A DNA stretch of 64,000 bases, from NCBI RefSeq assembly GCF_044542075.1, contig NZ_JBITTU010000001.1:248001-312000 (forward strand). The letters run 5' to 3'. The position numbers and the translations under genes were made by a program. The DNA comes from Leeuwenhoekiella sp044542075 (GTDB lineage Bacteria > Bacteroidota > Bacteroidia > Flavobacteriales > Flavobacteriaceae). This document shows, piece after piece, positions 42,561 to 52,072 of the stretch; position 1 is the first letter of the stretch, and each line of letters starts with the position of its first letter. The notes under the pieces were generated by a model. It was not told where the DNA came from. It worked only from the letters and a program-made list of their open reading frames with translations, and searched no databases.

Positions 42561-45332
42561 ATGCAACGCCTCCTACTTCTACTTATATTTTGCATACCGG
42601 CTTTAATACTAAGTCAGGAACTGCCCCCTATTTTAAATTATTCTACAGAAGATTATGGTGCAGATAATCAAAACTGGATGATTTCACAAAGTCAGGACGG
42701 TTTTATTTATGCTGCAAATAATGGTGGATTACTAGAATTTGACGGCGAGCGATGGTCAAAATACGATTCTCCTAACAGCACTATAATGCGTTCTGTAAAT
42801 GTGATACACGCTAAGGTATATACGGGTTGTTTTGCTGAATTCGGGTATTGGGAAAAAACTAATCTAGGTACACTCTTCTATACCTCACTTGCATCAAAGC
42901 TTAATAACCCTATGCTAGAAGATGAGCAGGTATGGAATATTTTAGAGTATAATGAATGGGTTGTTTTTCAATCAAACAGAGCTCTTTATTTTTATAAAGA
43001 AGCAGATCAAACAATAAAAAAAATACCGAGTGAAAATCTTATATATAAAGTATTTATCGTTAATAAATCTATTTATTATCACGTTGCTAATGAAGGAATC
43101 TACACAATTGTAGGCGGCGAACCATCACTACTTATTCCTGATACGCAATTCAATTCTGATCGCATTATAAATATTTCTTCTCAAAATAATCAGCTACTCT
43201 TGATCTCTAGAAATTCTGGTTTTTTTCACTTTAAAGATAATAAATTAACGCGCTGGGTTACTCCGGGGGAGTCTGCATTAGATACTATTAACATCTTTTC
43301 TGCACTGCAGCTACGTGATGGTAGTTTTGTTTTAGGTACCATCTCTAATGGTCTCTTATACTTTGACAAAACCGGTCATTTTTTATATAAAATCACGCAA
43401 AAAAGTGGCTTGGGTAATAATACCGTACTTTCTCTATTTGAAGATGAAGACTCAAATTTATGGGCGGGTCTTGATAATGGTATAAATAGTATTAATATAA
43501 ACTCTCCCGTACGATCATACTCAGATTTTGAAGGTATATTAGGTACAGTTTACACCTCAATTGTCTTTAAAGAAACCCTGTATTTAGGTACGAACCAAGG
43601 TGTTTTTTACAAAGACTTAAATTCAAAAGCTACTCAATTTACGTTTCTACCCGGCACCGCCGGCCAGGTATTAAGCTTTTATAATTATAAGAATGAAGAT
43701 TTACTATGTGGGCATCATCTGGGAACTTTTACCTTAAATAATAAGAAAGCCACGCGTATTGCTAATGAATTAGGAAGTTGGGATTTTAAGCCTATAGCAG
43801 ACCGTCAAAACATATTATTACAAGGAAATTACAATGGTCTTTATTTGCTGAAAAAGGAGGCACAAGGTTGGAAACTTATATCTAAAATAAAAGGCTTTAA
43901 TAATTCATCACGATATTTTGAATTTGTAAATAAGCAACATTTACTGGTAAGTCACGAATACAAAGGAGTTTTTAATCTCAAACTGAATGATTCATTAACA
44001 GCTGTCACAGAACAAAAATTTATAGATAATGTACCTGTAGGAAAGAATTCGGCATTAACATCGTACCAAAATTCAATTCTTTACGCAACCGAAGAGGGTG
44101 TTTACACGTTTTCACCACAAACTGAAGCTTTTAAAAAAGATTCATTACTCTCTTCTATCTATAACGATTATGGCTATATCTCAGGTAAACTTATAAGTGA
44201 TAAAAAAGACCGCTTATGGTTATTTTCTAAAGAAAACATTAGTCTTGTCTCAACAGACAATCTCACTAACCTACCCAGAATTACACAGTACCCCATTCCT
44301 TCTTTTTTGAGAAAGGGTGTTCTGGGTTATGAGAATATTAATATGATTGCTCAGGATGTATATCTATTAGGCGTTTCTGGCGGATATCTAACCATTGATA
44401 TTTCAAAAGCAGAACAAACCCGTTCCAATAAACTGTTTATAAATAGCATACAATCATCAGACTTAGAAGGTCATACACAACGTCTATCATCACAAAAACC
44501 CGGAGTACTTAATTTTAGACACGGCATGCTCACCTTTAAATACGCCGTGCCGCAATACAAGAAATTCATTGATGTAAACTATCAATATCAACTTAAGGGA
44601 TTTCAATCTAAGTGGAGTGAATGGACGCATAATAGCGTAGTAAGTTTTGAAAATTTACCCTTTGGTGATTATGAATTTCTAGTACGTGCAAAAATTGGTA
44701 ATGAATTATCTGTAAATACCGCCTCTTATACGTTTTCGGTAGAGCGTCCCTGGTTATTATCTGGGTATATGCTTGCAGTTTATGTATTGATTCTAATTGT
44801 AATTCTCGTAATTACTCACAGAACCTACCGCAGATATTACAGTAAAAAATTAGAGCGTGAGCAACTCGAGAATCAACAAAAAATTATGCAAATCCAAAAT
44901 GAAAAACTCAATCAGGATATTGATAATAAAAACAGAGAACTCGCAATCTCTACGATGAGTATTATTAAAAAGAATGAGGTACTTAGCAAAATTAAAAAAG
45001 AACTACTTAAAGATAAAGATACCGCAGATCCTAAAGGCGCAATTGATTTGATTGACAGTCATCTCAACAACAATAAGGATTGGAAATTCTTTAAGCAAGC
45101 ATTTAATAATGCAGATAAAGACTTTCTAGATAAAATTAAGAAAGCACACCCAGATCTTACTCCCAATGATTTGCGCTTTTGTGCCTATTTGCGCTTAAAC
45201 CTTACCTCAAAAGAAATTGCTCCACTACTCAACATATCTACTAAAAGTGTTGAAACAAAACGCTACAGATTACGTAAAAGACTTGATCTTGATCACGATG
45301 ATAGCCTAGTTAATTATATATTAAAATTTTAA
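42561..45332 (+). CDS. Propeller-sensor LuxR-type transcriptional regulator
   Basis: This 923-residue one-component regulator spans the inner membrane. It has a signal peptide (about 1-19) and a periplasmic two-component-regulator propeller (about 30-620). A triple-Tyr (Y_Y_Y) domain is at about 645-728 (FENLPFGDYEFLVRAK), one transmembrane helix at about 733-753, a coiled coil at about 758-800, and a cytoplasmic LuxR-type HTH at about 868-915 (LTPNDLRFCAYLRLNLTSKEIAPLL). It resembles hybrid two-component regulators of polysaccharide loci but lacks kinase and receiver domains. Its position directly ahead of a SusC/SusD operon on the same strand suggests that it senses the locus substrate in the periplasm and activates the operon. 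Confidence 0.88.
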   Translation: MQRLLLLLIFCIPALILSQELPPILNYSTEDYGADNQNWMISQSQDGFIYAANNGGLLEFDGERWSKYDSPNSTIMRSVNVIHAKVYTGCFAEFGYWEKTNLGTLFYTSLASKLNNPMLEDEQVWNILEYNEWVVFQSNRALYFYKEADQTIKKIPSENLIYKVFIVNKSIYYHVANEGIYTIVGGEPSLLIPDTQFNSDRIINISSQNNQLLLISRNSGFFHFKDNKLTRWVTPGESALDTINIFSALQLRDGSFVLGTISNGLLYFDKTGHFLYKITQKSGLGNNTVLSLFEDEDSNLWAGLDNGINSININSPVRSYSDFEGILGTVYTSIVFKETLYLGTNQGVFYKDLNSKATQFTFLPGTAGQVLSFYNYKNEDLLCGHHLGTFTLNNKKATRIANELGSWDFKPIADRQNILLQGNYNGLYLLKKEAQGWKLISKIKGFNNSSRYFEFVNKQHLLVSHEYKGVFNLKLNDSLTAVTEQKFIDNVPVGKNSALTSYQNSILYATEEGVYTFSPQTEAFKKDSLLSSIYNDYGYISGKLISDKKDRLWLFSKENISLVSTDNLTNLPRITQYPIPSFLRKGVLGYENINMIAQDVYLLGVSGGYLTIDISKAEQTRSNKLFINSIQSSDLEGHTQRLSSQKPGVLNFRHGMLTFKYAVPQYKKFIDVNYQYQLKGFQSKWSEWTHNSVVSFENLPFGDYEFLVRAKIGNELSVNTASYTFSVERPWLLSGYMLAVYVLILIVILVITHRTYRRYYSKKLEREQLENQQKIMQIQNEKLNQDIDNKNRELAISTMSIIKKNEVLSKIKKELLKDKDTADPKGAIDLIDSHLNNNKDWKFFKQAFNNADKDFLDKIKKAHPDLTPNDLRFCAYLRLNLTSKEIAPLLNISTKSVETKRYRLRKRLDLDHDDSLVNYILKF

Positions 45333-45385
45333 TACCCCTACATCAAGAAATATCACCTAGACAATACCACTACAAAGTCTTTAAA

Positions 45386-45402
45386 TACTTAAATATTAAG
45401 TA
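45386..45402 (+). promoter_or_regulatory. 17-base dyad upstream of the first susC-like gene
   Basis: TACTTAA-ATA-TTAAGTA is a perfect 7-bp inverted repeat about 115 bases ahead of the likely -33 element. It is AT-only apart from one C and one G, so it could be chance. It is a candidate site for the upstream LuxR regulator. Confidence 0.3.
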
Positions 45403-45516
45403 CGTAACCTAAATTTAACCTTAGCCCAGAAACCTGCATTATACGTGCTCTAATTCTTAGTTATTATTCAATTAAACAGATGTTTTTTACGATGTTCGTT
45501 TTTTATCGTGGTGTTT

Positions 45517-45551
45517 TTTGAAGAATACACAATCACTTCATATTAGATTTG
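45517..45551 (+). promoter_or_regulatory. Promoter of the first SusC/SusD operon
   Basis: TTTG at 45517-45520 and TAGATTTG at 45544-45551 are 23 bases apart, at the long end of the Bacteroidota range. Transcription would start about 65 bases before the susC-like gene. Confidence 0.5.
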
Positions 45552-45624
45552 TTTAAACCCAAAACAATTTCATCAGTTGTAAAAAAATTAGGCATTTACA
45601 ACATAGAACGAAAAACGAAACACT

Positions 45625-48600
45625 ATGAGAAATTTTACTCGCAATCAAAAAGTGAAGTGGTTGTTTTCCTTAATGCTATTTACTTCTTTAACCTTGCTCG
45701 CGCAAAATCAAAGAACAGTTACAGGGACAGTAACAGATGCTTCAACTAATATGCCGTTACCGGGGGCGAATGTAATTTTACAGGGCACGTCTTCTGGAAC
45801 CACTACAGACTTTGATGGTAATTTTAGTCTTTCTGTAAATGTAGAAGCAACAACATTAGTAATTACGTATCTAGGATTTAAACCACAGAATGTCGCTATC
45901 ACAAATGCTACAATTAATATTTCACTTCAACCAGATGATAACGCGCTAGACGAGGTTATTGTTGTAGGGTATGGTACACAAAAGAAAAGTGATCTTGTGA
46001 GTGCAGTTGCACAAACAGATTTAAGCAAGGCCACACAAACCCCTACTTCAGACGTAAATGAGATGCTACGCGGTAGAATTGCCGGACTCGAAGTAAATGT
46101 AGGAGGAGGCTCTCTAAGGCCAGGTGGTACTTCAGAAATTATTTTTAGAGGACGCGGTTCTATAGAAGGTAACGTAAGTGGTATTTATGTAGTTGATGGC
46201 GTTGTTAGAAATGGCGGTATAGAAGACATTAATGCAGATGATATAGAATCAATAGAGTTTCTAAAAGATGCTTCAGCACAGGCGATTTATGGTTCAAGAG
46301 CGGTAAATGGGGTGGTTTTAATTACTACTAAACGAGGTAAGACTAATAAAGTTTCAGTATCCTATCACGGGTATACTACTGTACGCAAACTAGAGCGCAA
46401 TTTTGATGTGTATAATGGTCAGGAATTTGCACAGCTACGTAGAGAAGCAAGACGCACAAATAATGCATCGGGAGAATATCTTGATGATGAAACCATATTT
46501 TCAGAAATCGAATTACAATCTATAAACAACAATGAGTTTGTAAACTGGGAAGATGAATTGTTAAGAAATGGTACAGTAAATAGCCAGTTTATAGGCATTA
46601 ATGGGGGTACAGAGTTTACTAAAATCTACGGTAGTTTTAACTACTTGAAGGAAGAAGGGATTATACCCACATCGAGTTATACACGTAAAAATTTACGCCT
46701 AAATGTAGATCAGAAAATAAATGAGAAGGTTTCAGTACGCTTTGATTTAAACCTACTCAATGATGATACAGAACGCTCTGCAAATGTAAATGTTATTACA
46801 ATCTCACCCTTAGGTAGAGCTTATGATGAAACTGGCGAAATTGTACGTTTTCCTAGCGGTGAAGAAGGTACAGCTACTAGCCCACTATGGAATTTAAGAG
46901 AGTCTGACGACGATGAGAAAGGAAATGATTTTGTTGTCAATGTGATTCCATCCTGGCAAATCACACCAGAATTGAGATATCAATTAACAACTTCTTTAAC
47001 CCGAAGAAATACAGAGCGTGACAGTTATTTATCTTCACTACATTCTAGTGGTGAGACAGATCGCGGGATTGCGCGAATTCAAAATGAACTTAGGGAGGCT
47101 TATTTTGTCGAAAATATCTTGACATACGATAAAGAGATTAACGAGAATAACAATTTTAACCTAACCCTTGTACAGGCGGCAGACGAGAATAAATACACCC
47201 AAACCCGCACAACGGGAAGAGGTTTTACAAATGAAAGCCTTGGCTATGATGGTATACAAAATGCAATAGGTAATGTGACTGTTGAGCGTGATAAATCTAC
47301 TATTAGAACAGCTTCTTTTATGGGTAGAGCGCGTTATAATTTATTTGATAAATACCTCTTCACAGCTACTTACCGCGCAGACGGTTCTTCGGTAAATGCT
47401 AATGGGTATAAATGGACGTATAACCCGGCAGGTGCCTTTGCCTGGAAACTGCATCAGGAGGAGTTTCTACAAGACGTGACAGCTATACAAGAACTAAAAT
47501 TACGGGTTAGTTACGGTGCTTTAGCAAATGCATTAAGCCGCCCATACACTTCTCTTTTTACAGCAGATGGACAACCGTATATTTTTGACGGCACAACATT
47601 CTCTGGTTATTCTCCATCAGTGGTATTACCTAATACAAACCTTGACTTTGAAACCATTAGCACGCTTAACTTTGGTTTAGACTTTTCCTTATTCAATAGA
47701 TTTCTATACGGAAGCGCAAACTACTACGAAGCAACAACTAAGAATTTATTATTACGCAGAGGAGTTCCTTCTATTACAGGATACCAGTTCACCTACTTTA
47801 ATGCCGGCGAACTGTCGAACAGTGGTTTAGAATTAAGCTTAACAGCAAATCTTATAAACACCGAAGACTTTAAGTGGTCTGTTTCAACAAACTGGTCAAA
47901 CAATAAAAACGAAATAAAAGAACTATATACAGATGGTAACGGCGAAAATATTCTTCAAGATGACTCTTATGGCTATTATGTAGGGCAATCTACAAATGTT
48001 ATCAGACAGTATGCCTTTGATGGTATATTTCAAGAAGGTGACGATTTTGAAAATGCACCACAGGCAAATCCTGAATCTGCCAACCCACAAGCAAATCTAG
48101 CTCCGGGAGATATTCGTATTAAAGACACTAACGGGGTAGATGAAAACGGAAATATTACCGGGCAACCAGATGGTAAAATTACTCCAGAAGATCGCGTATT
48201 TACAGATAGCAATCCAGATTGGTTTGGCTCTCTTTCTACAACGGTATCCTATAAAGGCTTTGACTTATTATTAGACTTTTATGCAGTAGAAGGAGCTACA
48301 AAGGTAAATCCGTTTTTATCTGATTTTAATAATGGCGGTACACTATCTAGTAAATTAAACGGGGTTAAAGTAGATTACTACACTCCTGAAAACCCTTCAA
48401 CATCCTATCCGCGTCCTAATTTTGATGCCGCTCCGCAGTATCTTAATTCGCTGGCTGTAAAAGATGCTTCTTACATACGTTTAAGAACACTTAGTCTGGG
48501 GTATACCTTGCCAGATGCAATTGTATCTAAATTAGATATCGAGATGATTAAACTCTACTTTACAGCTACAAACGTATTTACAAATACAGATTATATAGGA

Positions 48601-48699
48601 TACAGCCCTGAGGTAAATATTAGAAATACATTTTCTAATGCAGATACAGGCTACCCTGATGCACGCAGTTTTACATTTGGCTTAAAAGCTCAATTTTAA
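45625..48699 (+). CDS. SusC/RagA-family TonB-dependent outer-membrane transporter (arm 1)
   Basis: A 1024-residue SusC-like channel. It has a signal peptide (about 1-26, ending LLAQ) and a carboxypeptidase-regulatory-like domain (about 29-105, GTVTDASTNMPLPGANV). The SusC signature DEVIVVGYGTQKKSDL follows, then a plug domain (about 120-230, ending AIYGSRAVNGVVLITTKRG) and a 22-strand barrel ending in Phe. SusC channels import oligomeric substrates with a SusD lid using TonB energy. The usual partner susD follows after 11 bases, then two GDPD genes. This suggests an organophosphate or phosphodiester substrate; that is inference. Confidence 0.93.
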   Translation: MRNFTRNQKVKWLFSLMLFTSLTLLAQNQRTVTGTVTDASTNMPLPGANVILQGTSSGTTTDFDGNFSLSVNVEATTLVITYLGFKPQNVAITNATINISLQPDDNALDEVIVVGYGTQKKSDLVSAVAQTDLSKATQTPTSDVNEMLRGRIAGLEVNVGGGSLRPGGTSEIIFRGRGSIEGNVSGIYVVDGVVRNGGIEDINADDIESIEFLKDASAQAIYGSRAVNGVVLITTKRGKTNKVSVSYHGYTTVRKLERNFDVYNGQEFAQLRREARRTNNASGEYLDDETIFSEIELQSINNNEFVNWEDELLRNGTVNSQFIGINGGTEFTKIYGSFNYLKEEGIIPTSSYTRKNLRLNVDQKINEKVSVRFDLNLLNDDTERSANVNVITISPLGRAYDETGEIVRFPSGEEGTATSPLWNLRESDDDEKGNDFVVNVIPSWQITPELRYQLTTSLTRRNTERDSYLSSLHSSGETDRGIARIQNELREAYFVENILTYDKEINENNNFNLTLVQAADENKYTQTRTTGRGFTNESLGYDGIQNAIGNVTVERDKSTIRTASFMGRARYNLFDKYLFTATYRADGSSVNANGYKWTYNPAGAFAWKLHQEEFLQDVTAIQELKLRVSYGALANALSRPYTSLFTADGQPYIFDGTTFSGYSPSVVLPNTNLDFETISTLNFGLDFSLFNRFLYGSANYYEATTKNLLLRRGVPSITGYQFTYFNAGELSNSGLELSLTANLINTEDFKWSVSTNWSNNKNEIKELYTDGNGENILQDDSYGYYVGQSTNVIRQYAFDGIFQEGDDFENAPQANPESANPQANLAPGDIRIKDTNGVDENGNITGQPDGKITPEDRVFTDSNPDWFGSLSTTVSYKGFDLLLDFYAVEGATKVNPFLSDFNNGGTLSSKLNGVKVDYYTPENPSTSYPRPNFDAAPQYLNSLAVKDASYIRLRTLSLGYTLPDAIVSKLDIEMIKLYFTATNVFTNTDYIGYSPEVNIRNTFSNADTGYPDARSFTFGLKAQF

Positions 48700-48710
48700 A
48701 AATAAGAACT

Positions 48711-50318
48711 ATGACTACTAAAGATTTTTACAACAGAACTAAATTTTGTTTGTTGCTTATAATGACTCTGGGTTTTGCAGTTTCCTGTGAAGAGTTCTTA
48801 GAAGAACAACCAAGTACTATAATTGACTCTAATTACATTTACACAACTGAAGAAGGATTAAAATCTGGAGTTGTTAGCTTGTATAAAATTAATCGAGACC
48901 GTTATGATAATAGTATAGAAGATTATATGGGTGGTGTTTTAATACCTTCTCGTAGTGATCTTGCCTTTAACAGATCTGGTTATTTAGGGCTTATAGGTAG
49001 ATATGAGCGTGCTGTTTCTCCTGTAGATTTAGGAGCTAACTTTGCTTCTTCGCTATTTTGGAAGCACTATTATAACTTGGCTAATAAGGCGACAGATATT
49101 ATTAATGCAGCAGAGGTTATAGAAGGTGTTGATGATGAGGTACGCAATAAGATTATAGCAGAAGCTAAATTTTTTAGAGCAGAGGCTTATTTCTATTTAT
49201 ACCGCATGTACAATAATATTTATGTAACGACCGAATCTACAACTGTTGACAATGCTTTTAATGTAATTGATGCAAAGTCTACAGATGAGGAAGTATTTGC
49301 TCTTCTAAACAGTGATTTAAGTTTTGCTATAGATAACCTGGAATGGACAGATACTTTTGGGCGCGTAACAAAAGGAACTGCTAAACACGTAAAAGCAAAA
49401 GTTGCAATGTGGCAGGGTGATTGGACCGAAGCTAAAAACCAAGCTGTAAGTCTTATTGAAGAAGGGCCACACAGCCTTGTAGAAAACACTGCAGATGTAT
49501 TTGCAGGTGACCGCAATCACGATGAAGCACTATTTGTGGTTCAGTCTCAAAATGATGTTTTAGGTGGCGGAGACAATACGATGATAAACGCAAATTTCGT
49601 AACCCAGTATTTTCAGATTCCCGGCATTGAAGCTAATGTAGAACAGGGCGGTAGAGGCTTTTCACGTATCTTGCCTAACCTATATCTTTTAGGCTTGCTT
49701 GATGAAGATCCTAACGATACCCGTAATGACGACACCTATTTTAGATTGGAGTATTTCTATACTTCGGGAGATAATATTGGAGAGAAAATAGACATATACA
49801 GCCCTATTACAGACACATACCCAGAAGGAAATGATTATGCGCGCTATTACCAGAGATTACATCCTTCGTGTTTAAAATATGCTCAGGAGGATGACGATTC
49901 TGAGTCCTATTTACAACGCAGTAATATTTTAGTTTATCGTCTTGCAGAGACCTATTTAATAGCTGCAGAAGCAATTTTGCGCTCTACTGGAGATCCTTTA
50001 CCATATATAAACGCCGTTAGAAACAGAGCAAAAGCAGCAGATCTAACCGTTGTTGACGAGCAAGCAATTTTAGATGAGCGAGCTCGTGAATTGGCTTTTG
50101 AAGGGCAACGCTTTTTTACACTCAAGAGAATGGGACAAAATGTTATAAATCGCCAGATGCGCACCTATGCAGGTGATGGTAAATATTTTCCGGCAAACTT
50201 TAATGGCTCAAAAGATCCACGTATCAACTGGATGGATCATTTTATAAACTTCCCCATTGCCCAGATAGATTTAGACTTATTAGGTCCTAATTACCCTCAA
50301 AACGAAGGCTATAATTAA
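48711..50318 (+). CDS. SusD/RagB-family surface lipoprotein (arm 1)
   Basis: A 535-residue SusD-like substrate-binding lipoprotein with lipobox AVSC (Cys26), followed by acidic residues (EEFLEEQ) that fit a surface export signal. TPR-like helices of the RagB/SusD N-terminal domain are visible (EAKFFRAEAYFYLYRMYNN, and AKVAMWQGDWTEAKN). The C-terminal SusD part includes LRSTGDPLPYINAVRNRAKA and ARELAFEGQRFFTLKRMG. It forms the lid of the SusC channel encoded directly upstream. A stable hairpin at 50337-50364 separates it from the enzyme genes. Confidence 0.93.
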   Translation: MTTKDFYNRTKFCLLLIMTLGFAVSCEEFLEEQPSTIIDSNYIYTTEEGLKSGVVSLYKINRDRYDNSIEDYMGGVLIPSRSDLAFNRSGYLGLIGRYERAVSPVDLGANFASSLFWKHYYNLANKATDIINAAEVIEGVDDEVRNKIIAEAKFFRAEAYFYLYRMYNNIYVTTESTTVDNAFNVIDAKSTDEEVFALLNSDLSFAIDNLEWTDTFGRVTKGTAKHVKAKVAMWQGDWTEAKNQAVSLIEEGPHSLVENTADVFAGDRNHDEALFVVQSQNDVLGGGDNTMINANFVTQYFQIPGIEANVEQGGRGFSRILPNLYLLGLLDEDPNDTRNDDTYFRLEYFYTSGDNIGEKIDIYSPITDTYPEGNDYARYYQRLHPSCLKYAQEDDDSESYLQRSNILVYRLAETYLIAAEAILRSTGDPLPYINAVRNRAKAADLTVVDEQAILDERARELAFEGQRFFTLKRMGQNVINRQMRTYAGDGKYFPANFNGSKDPRINWMDHFINFPIAQIDLDLLGPNYPQNEGYN

Positions 50319-50336
50319 ATTAAAGAACAAAAATCA

Positions 50337-50364
50337 AGGCTTGTATACCCAGGTTTACAAGCCT
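50337..50364 (+). promoter_or_regulatory. Hairpin between susD-like and first GDPD gene (arm 1)
   Basis: AGGCTTGTA pairs with TACAAGCCT around a ten-base loop. There is no clean T-run behind it. It may act as a partial terminator or as an mRNA-stabilising or processing hairpin that sets the SusCD-to-enzyme ratio. A matching element lies behind the susD-like gene in arm 2. Confidence 0.55.
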
Positions 50365-50378
50365 ATTAAAATTAAGAT

Positions 50379-51164
50379 ATGCATAAATTTCTCTTTTATG
50401 TGATAAGTTTTATTGCAATGAGCTGCCAGCAACAAAATAATGCAACAGTACCTGTTTTTGCTGAAAATAAAGCGATTGCACATCGTGGCGCCTGGAAAAC
50501 CCAAAACCTGCCCGAAAATTCTATTGCAGCACTTAAATACGCAATAGCACTCAACTGTACAGGATCTGAATTTGATGTACGTATGACTGCAGACAGCATC
50601 CTAATCGTCACACACGATAATACCTATGCAGGGCTCAATATTGAAGAAAACACCTATTCAGAATTAGCAAAGCAGAAACTTAAGAATGGGGAATCATTAC
50701 CCCTTTTAAAAGACTTTATCAAAGCCGGAATGACTCAAAACGATTCTACCGCTTTAATCTGTGAAATCAAACCATCTTCAATAGCCGGTAAAAATGAATT
50801 ACTCGCTCATAAAGTTGTCGAACTCGTAGCAGAACTCAATGCCGAAGATTACATAGGTTACTACATCAGCTTTAGTTATGACATTCTAAAAGCAATAAAA
50901 AAACTGAAACCGGAAGCTAAAGTACAGTACCTCGATGGTTCAAAATCACCAGAAGCATTAGCCGAAGATGGTATTGAGGGTATGGATTATTACATAGATG
51001 TATTTAGAAAAAAACCAGAATGGATTGCTACCGCGAAAGCAAAAAATATACGCCTCAATGCCTGGACGGTAAATGAGGCTGAAGATATTGAATGGCTCAT
51101 AAATAATGATTTTGATTATATCACTACAAATGAGCCAGAGCTTGTTTTAGAACTTGATAATTAG
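50379..51164 (+). CDS. Glycerophosphodiester phosphodiesterase, lipoprotein
   Basis: A 261-residue GDPD-family enzyme with a lipoprotein signal peptide (lipobox AMSC, Cys16). The catalytic set is complete: HRG at His35, PENS with Glu46, Glu64 and Asp66 in SEFDVRMT, His79-Asp80 in VTHD, Glu in CEIKPSS, and the AWTVNE motif near the end. The family cuts glycerophosphodiesters to glycerol-3-phosphate plus an alcohol. Because it is a lipoprotein it acts outside the cytoplasm. It is the third gene of the arm 1 operon; the second GDPD gene follows 17 bases later. Confidence 0.9.
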   Translation: MHKFLFYVISFIAMSCQQQNNATVPVFAENKAIAHRGAWKTQNLPENSIAALKYAIALNCTGSEFDVRMTADSILIVTHDNTYAGLNIEENTYSELAKQKLKNGESLPLLKDFIKAGMTQNDSTALICEIKPSSIAGKNELLAHKVVELVAELNAEDYIGYYISFSYDILKAIKKLKPEAKVQYLDGSKSPEALAEDGIEGMDYYIDVFRKKPEWIATAKAKNIRLNAWTVNEAEDIEWLINNDFDYITTNEPELVLELDN

Positions 51165-51181
51165 AGTAAACACGCATTACT

Positions 51182-52030
51182 ATGAAAAAATTACTATCCC
51201 TAAAAGCCGATTTTTTTAAATGCGTGTTTTCACTATTTTTAATTCATTTAGTTTCTATATTCTTAACTAGTTGTGCAACTAAATCTTCTTTAAAAAGTGT
51301 TCAAAAGCAAACCTTGGCAGTTGCACATCGGGGAGCTTGGAAGGCCAAGGAGCTGCCCGGCAATTCTATTGCAGCATTTCGAGAAGCAGTACACCTTAGA
51401 TGTGCGGGTTCTGAGTTTGACGTGAATATGACTTCAGACGATTCTTTAGTTATTACCCACGGACCCAATTACCACAAAATGCCTATTGAAAAAACGCGTT
51501 ATAAAGATCTCATTAAAGTGAAGTTGCCTAACGGCGAAAAATTACCCACACTCTACGAGTTTATAAATGCAGGAATGCGCGCTAACAATACGACTCGCTT
51601 TTTCTGTGAGATTAAATCTTCTTCTCAAAGTCAGGAACGTGGTTTATACATCGCAGACAAAGTATATAAAACCTTTACAGACCTCAAGGCGCAACGCATG
51701 GTGACTTTTATAAGCTTTGATTATGAAATCTTAAAATCACTCTTAAAACGTGATTCTCTGGTAGACACGCAATACCTCAATAATAATAAAACCCTTGAAG
51801 ATCTAGAACGTGATGGTATTAAAGGAGCTAATTATCGTTTTCCGTATTGGCAAAAAAACCCTGAATTTATAGCTATTGCTAAAGAGAAAAGTATTCAGAC
51901 AAACTCAGGAACGGTAAACGACACTTTAGTTATAGACTGGCTTCTATCACAGGACTTTGATTATATTTCGTCTGATGAACCCGCTGAGGTGATAAGAAGA
52001 GCTCAAGAATACCTGTATAAGAAGAAATAA
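51182..52030 (+). CDS. GDPD-family lipoprotein with altered motifs
   Basis: A 282-residue paralogue of the preceding gene with a lipoprotein signal (lipobox LTSC, Cys31). HRG (His49), Glu78/Asp80 in SEFDVNMT, His93 and the CEIKSSS block are kept. Three otherwise conserved positions differ: PENS is PGNS (Gly60), THD is THG (Gly94), and WTVNE is SGTVND. The two catalytic histidines and the metal ligands remain, so it is probably still an enzyme, perhaps with changed specificity. It likely arose by tandem duplication within this operon and then diverged. It is the last gene before a bidirectional terminator. Confidence 0.85.
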   Translation: MKKLLSLKADFFKCVFSLFLIHLVSIFLTSCATKSSLKSVQKQTLAVAHRGAWKAKELPGNSIAAFREAVHLRCAGSEFDVNMTSDDSLVITHGPNYHKMPIEKTRYKDLIKVKLPNGEKLPTLYEFINAGMRANNTTRFFCEIKSSSQSQERGLYIADKVYKTFTDLKAQRMVTFISFDYEILKSLLKRDSLVDTQYLNNNKTLEDLERDGIKGANYRFPYWQKNPEFIAIAKEKSIQTNSGTVNDTLVIDWLLSQDFDYISSDEPAEVIRRAQEYLYKKK

Positions 52031-52063
52031 AACTAAAATCCCATCAGCTGATGGGATTTAGTT
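52031..52063. terminator. Bidirectional terminator between the two phosphate arms
   Basis: AACTAAAATCCCATCAG is mirrored by CTGATGGGATTTAGTT with one bulged A. It lies exactly between the convergent operons. Confidence 0.85.
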
Positions 52064-52072
52064 ATTAATATT

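Noticed and set aside
45549..45749. A 66-codon frame overlapping the start of the arm 1 susC-like gene
   Set aside because: It is out of frame with the strong SusC signal peptide, has no family features and lies in the leader.
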